Shown: in pieces, positions 60,511 to 64,000 of the stretch | How positions within the stretch are numbered: the first letter of the stretch is position 1 | How the letters are laid out: the number at the start of each line of letters is the position of its first letter | NCBI GenBank assembly: GCA_905197955.1 | Contig: CAJKAR010000027.1 | Span: 4,823-68,822 of the forward strand | Reading direction: 5' to 3' | DNA length: 64,000 nucleotides | Origin: an uncultured Lentisphaeria bacterium | GTDB taxonomy: Bacteria > Verrucomicrobiota > Lentisphaeria > Victivallales > UBA1829 | The notes under the pieces: model-generated | Database searches by the model: none | Seen by the model: only the letters and a program-made list of their open reading frames with translations | Told to the model about the DNA's origin: nothing | Translations under genes and position numbers: made by a program

Positions 60511-62253
60511 ATGTCAGATAAAGCGATTCAGGCTTTTTGCGACCGGAAATTCGGCATGTTCATCCACTGGGGACTCTACGCTCTGCCGGGCGGAAGGCAC
60601 AACGGAAAAACAATGGAGCACATCGGCGAATGGTTCCAGTCCTATTTCCGGATGCCAAACGAGGAATATGCGAAATTCGCTTCCAAATTCAATCCGGTGA
60701 ACTTCAATGCAGACGAATGGATCCGCAAGGCGGCGGACGCCGGAATCAAATATATCGTCTTCACGACCAAGCATCACGACGGTTTCTGCATGTACGACAC
60801 AAAAGTTTCCGACTACAACATCGTGAAAATGACACCGTTCGGACGCGATCCGCTCCGGGAACTCGCCGAAGCATGCCGGAAGTACAACGTCAAACTCGGA
60901 GTCTACTACTCCCACAATCTGGACTGGCACGAACCGGACGGCGGCGATCCGGGAACGGAACTCGGACTCAACTGCGGTTCAATGTCCTGGGGAAATGACT
61001 GGGATTTCCCGGATCGCTCCAAAAAGGATTTCTCCCGCTATTTCTACGGGAAAGTCATTCCGCAGGTTACGGAACTGCTCACGAATTACGGAAAAATCTG
61101 CGAACTCTGGTGCGACTGCCCGATGAACATCAAACCGGAATTCAGCCGGGCACTCCGCGATCTGGTCAAAAAACTTCAGCCGGACTGCATGATCAACGCA
61201 CGCATCGGAAACGGATGCAACGATTTTCAAGGGCTCGGAGACAATCAGCTTCTTCACAGCAAGAGCCGTCTTCCCGTCGAATCCCCCGGAACACTCAACA
61301 ACACATGGGGATTCAAATATGACGACCATAACTGGAAACCGGCATCCAGAATCATTGAACAACTGGTCTCTCTGACGGAAAAAAATGCAAATTATCTCCT
61401 GAATGTCGGCCCCACCGCTCTCGGGGAGTTCACGCCGGAAACGGACCGCATCTTCGCCGCAATCGCGGAATGGATGCACGGCAAGGAGGATGCCATCTTC
61501 GCTTCACGCCCGACTCCCTTCCCGCAGGAGCTTGATTTTGCCTACTGTACCAGAAAAGGAAATAAACTGAATTTCTTCCTGCGGAAAACGCCATCGGAAA
61601 TCAAACTGGACGGCATCCGGAGCCGGGTGGTCCGGGCAGATGTCGAATTCCGGCAGGACGGAGAAACGGTCCTGCTGAAACTCCCGGATCTTTCCGGCAG
61701 GACCCTTCCGCTGATCTCTCTGGAATTCGACGAAGAACCGCAGATTCGTCAGGAGCTGATGCCGCAGAACGGGACGCTTCTCCTTTCCGCTACCACCGCA
61801 AAAATCGTGGAAGGAAAAGAGACAAAGACATCCGCAGGAATTGAAGTCGATGAAGCGGCGATTGTACACGAAGTGACAAATCATGCGAAAATTGATCGCG
61901 ACGGCACCCTCTGCGACTGGAACAATCCTTCCGATACCCTCGAATGGGAACTCTTCTTCCCCGAGGGCGGCGATTATGCTCTTTCAGTGACTACTCAGAC
62001 CCGCTGGAAAAATCAGCCGTGGAATGGAGACCGCTCCCTGATCCTGAACTGGAACGGCGAAACGGTCGGCGTGAAAGAACTGCTGCCGGAAACAAACTTC
62101 CCGAGCCCCTATTTCACGAAAATACAGTCACCGGTCGGAGTGCTGCATATCCCGGCGGGTGGCCGGGGAAAGCTGATTCTTCAATCCCCCGAAATCCGTT
62201 CGGAAGATGCAGGAAAAATCAATCTGAACTCGATTCAGATCAGCAGAATATGA
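60511..62253 (+). CDS. Alpha-L-fucosidase, glycoside hydrolase family 29
   Basis: A 580-residue GH29 enzyme. Family stretches are KFGMFIHWGLYALPGG near 13-28, FTTKHHDGFCMYDT near 86-99, GVYYSHNLDWHEPD near 130 and the nucleophile Asp in ELWCDCPMN near 201. C-terminal beta domains (about 330-580) follow. No signal peptide, so it probably acts in the cytoplasm on imported fucosyl-oligosaccharides. The start is fixed by AAAGGG before the ATG at 60511; the open frame to 60385 lies over the promoter. It links to the fucose mutarotase at 28.8 kb. Two pseudopilin genes follow on the same strand. Confidence 0.93.
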   Translation: MSDKAIQAFCDRKFGMFIHWGLYALPGGRHNGKTMEHIGEWFQSYFRMPNEEYAKFASKFNPVNFNADEWIRKAADAGIKYIVFTTKHHDGFCMYDTKVSDYNIVKMTPFGRDPLRELAEACRKYNVKLGVYYSHNLDWHEPDGGDPGTELGLNCGSMSWGNDWDFPDRSKKDFSRYFYGKVIPQVTELLTNYGKICELWCDCPMNIKPEFSRALRDLVKKLQPDCMINARIGNGCNDFQGLGDNQLLHSKSRLPVESPGTLNNTWGFKYDDHNWKPASRIIEQLVSLTEKNANYLLNVGPTALGEFTPETDRIFAAIAEWMHGKEDAIFASRPTPFPQELDFAYCTRKGNKLNFFLRKTPSEIKLDGIRSRVVRADVEFRQDGETVLLKLPDLSGRTLPLISLEFDEEPQIRQELMPQNGTLLLSATTAKIVEGKETKTSAGIEVDEAAIVHEVTNHAKIDRDGTLCDWNNPSDTLEWELFFPEGGDYALSVTTQTRWKNQPWNGDRSLILNWNGETVGVKELLPETNFPSPYFTKIQSPVGVLHIPAGGRGKLILQSPEIRSEDAGKINLNSIQISRI

Positions 62254-62268
62254 TCCCGGAATAGAGGG

Positions 62269-62284
62269 CGGAGAATTTTCTCCG
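62269..62284. repeat. Palindrome between the fucosidase and pseudopilin genes
   Basis: CGGAGAA-TT-TTCTCCG, a perfect short hairpin 16 bases after the fucosidase stop. No T-run follows; it may attenuate or protect the transcript between the two genes. Confidence 0.4.
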
Positions 62285-62316
62285 TCTTCCCGAAAAAAGA
62301 AAAAGGATATATCAAA

Positions 62317-63117
62317 ATGAAAACGCATTCCAAAGAGAAAAATCGTGCAAAAAGAAAGATCTCAACGGAATGTCGTTTTACATTGATTGAATTACTGATA
62401 GTGATTGCTGTCATAGCGGTTCTGACAGCGCTTCTGCTTCCGGCACTGAATTCGGCAAGAGAGAGTGCACGGCTGATTTCCTGCTCGAACAATCTGCGTG
62501 CTCTGGGAGTGGCAAGCATCCAGTATTCCAATACATACGACGATTGGCTTCTGCCTTCCGGATTCGATCGGATCGACGACAATCGGTTCAGCAAATGGAT
62601 CGGCCTTCTCTGTGATGTTTCGGAAGCGACCAACAACAATTACACTCTCTGGAACAGCCGGGAGAGTTCTTTCGGGGTCACATGGGGGATCAATCTGCCG
62701 TACAAAAAGGGACAGTTCAGCTGTCCGAGCGAGGAAAAACCGCTGAACTGGACCATGTCCTCCCCGCTGATCTCGCGCTGGACCCATTATCACATCAATC
62801 TTTTCCTGCACGGGGGATACTGTTCCAGCGGTGCGGTCGTGCCATTCCGGAAAAGCTCGCAGGTGGCGATGCCCGGAAGCGCCATGTCGCTGACCGAAGG
62901 CGTCTCCCGCGGAGGATATCAGTTCGTCACGTTTCAGGGATACGAGACGATCAAACTGAGCCGTCATGATCCCAAAAGCGGAAAAGGACGCGTAAACATG
63001 CTCTTTTACGACGGACATATCGCGCGAATGGGACTTGCGGATATTCAAGCGGTAAAAAGTTATTCCGGAGTGCTCAATGCACAGGGCATTTTCAAAGCCG
63101 GATTCAAAGAATTGTAA
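62317..63117 (+). CDS. Pseudopilin downstream of the fucosidase
   Basis: A 266-residue protein with an unusually basic leader (MKTHSKEKNRAKRKIS) and the prepilin signal FTLIELLIVIAVIAVLTALLL near 22-42. Near the C-terminus it has SRHDPKSGKGRVNMLFYDGH, in which His and DG are separated by 14 residues, a longer version of the H-X9-DG motif. It is the first of two tandem related genes. Confidence 0.88.
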   Translation: MKTHSKEKNRAKRKISTECRFTLIELLIVIAVIAVLTALLLPALNSARESARLISCSNNLRALGVASIQYSNTYDDWLLPSGFDRIDDNRFSKWIGLLCDVSEATNNNYTLWNSRESSFGVTWGINLPYKKGQFSCPSEEKPLNWTMSSPLISRWTHYHINLFLHGGYCSSGAVVPFRKSSQVAMPGSAMSLTEGVSRGGYQFVTFQGYETIKLSRHDPKSGKGRVNMLFYDGHIARMGLADIQAVKSYSGVLNAQGIFKAGFKEL

Positions 63118-63151
63118 CAGGCTGAATACCATTCAGAAAGGAATCGAATTC

Positions 63152-63940
63152 ATGAAAAGAAAAAGCTTCATCTCGGGAAAGGGGATTCATTTCACACTGA
63201 TAGAACTCCTCATCGTAATTGCGATTATCGCGATCCTGGCGAGTCTGCTTCTTCCGGCGCTGAACTCGGCAAGGGACAGCGCACTCTCCATCGCCTGCAC
63301 CAACAATTTGAAGACGCTCGGCATTGCGCTGAATCAGTATACGCTCAATTTCGACGATTACCTGATTCCCATCTATAATATTCCCGGAGAAGTACCGAAT
63401 GAGAGCAACAAGTATGCTTACTGGGTCGGAATTCTCTGCGAACTACCCAATCCATATCAGGATTCAGCTTCTTTCCGGCGTTCCTCCGGCTATGGAGTCA
63501 TGTGGGGACAGGATTATAAACCGCACCCGCCGAAAGGGGATTTTTCCTGTCCCGCGGCGGAATTTGGAGTCCAGTGGGGAGGAGACTTCTTCTGGTCGCA
63601 TTATCAATTGAATCATCCGCTGCACGGCGGCAGTTTCAACAACGAGGATTACTATAAACTGCCATTCTATAAAAGTTCACGGATCAGAACCCCTTCCATC
63701 ACGATTTCCCTTGCGGAACGGGAAAAAAATGCGATGACCAAAAGCTGGCCGGCATTTTTATCCTACGAGACGGCGACCTCCTTGAACTATGACCGTCACG
63801 GCGCAAAATCCGGGAAAGGACGAGCCAACATTCTATATTCCGACGGACATACCGGCTCCCTGACAAAAGGCGCCGCAATGGCAATCAAAGCGGAAAACAA
63901 CCAGAATACCATTTTTCAGGTGGGATTTCATTATCAATAA
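63152..63940 (+). CDS. Second tandem pseudopilin
   Basis: A 262-residue protein with prepilin signal FTLIELLIVIAIIAILASLLL near 14-34 and a C-terminal DRHGAKSGKGRANILYSDGHT, where His and DG are again 14 residues apart as in its neighbour. The ATG at 63152 has AAAGGAA upstream; the open frame from 63077 overlaps the preceding gene. The two genes look like a tandem duplication that has since diverged. Confidence 0.88.
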   Translation: MKRKSFISGKGIHFTLIELLIVIAIIAILASLLLPALNSARDSALSIACTNNLKTLGIALNQYTLNFDDYLIPIYNIPGEVPNESNKYAYWVGILCELPNPYQDSASFRRSSGYGVMWGQDYKPHPPKGDFSCPAAEFGVQWGGDFFWSHYQLNHPLHGGSFNNEDYYKLPFYKSSRIRTPSITISLAEREKNAMTKSWPAFLSYETATSLNYDRHGAKSGKGRANILYSDGHTGSLTKGAAMAIKAENNQNTIFQVGFHYQ

Positions 63941-64000
63941 TTCAACACTGCTGTCCGGTAAAACTTTCAGAGCAATAACGGGCTGAAAAGTTCTTCTTGG

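Overview
The window looks like a chromosomal segment of an anaerobic Lentisphaerota bacterium (Victivallis-type). This is inference from gene content: several short pseudopilins with an H-X9-DG-like tail beside large secreted glycosidases, a complete oxygen-detoxification cassette (Fur-family regulator, desulfoferrodoxin, FprA, rubredoxin), a fused SecDF and an archaeal-type phosphoglycerate mutase. No 16S gene is present to confirm it.

Positions 1-12 kb are accessory. A minus-strand tandem AAA+ ATPase is followed by a sirtuin and a chain of tiny overlapping genes, one with an in-frame stop. Facing away from it is the most interesting locus: a textbook sigma-54 promoter (4253-4268) followed by a small protein, a DEDDh exonuclease, a sigma-54 activator whose sensor domain resembles a catalytically dead DHH phosphoesterase, and a double DUF262/DUF1524 nuclease-like protein split by a one-base frameshift. 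I read this as a candidate self-regulated, inducible defence operon. Decayed reading frames, a hairpin element with imperfect terminal inverted repeats, and a tRNA-Arg/tRNA-Phe pair close this part.

Positions 12-26 kb are mainly housekeeping: an HTH protein, mreC-mreD, a large exported protein, a remnant of a formylglycine-generating-enzyme-like gene, the redox cassette, a TIGR02757 protein, rplM-rpsI, argC, coaX (with an unusual Asn in its first motif), a GspF-type pilin-assembly protein, and a PSP1 protein with a zinc-ribbon partner.

Positions 26-40 kb concern carbohydrates: a GH2 enzyme, a fucose mutarotase, a clan-A-like glycosidase with its pseudopilin and divergent AraC regulator, and a LacI-nucleotidyltransferase-NahK-like kinase-epimerase operon suited to salvage of host-glycan hexosamine or galactose. 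Positions 40-49 kb hold yajC-secDF, an acetyltransferase and a MoxR-DUF58-transglutaminase operon. Positions 49-53 kb hold a second pseudopilin/glycosidase module whose glycosidase carries two one-base frameshifts. Positions 53-58 kb hold a phosphoglycerate mutase and the conserved rpmH-rnpA-yidD-yidC-jag block. Positions 58-64 kb hold an SGNH esterase, an AraC regulator divergent from an alpha-L-fucosidase, and two more pseudopilins.

Two themes stand out. First, a regulator plus pseudopilin(s) plus glycosidase recurs three times. Second, the clearest frameshifts are all single-base losses in A/T runs, so assembly error must be separated from real decay.
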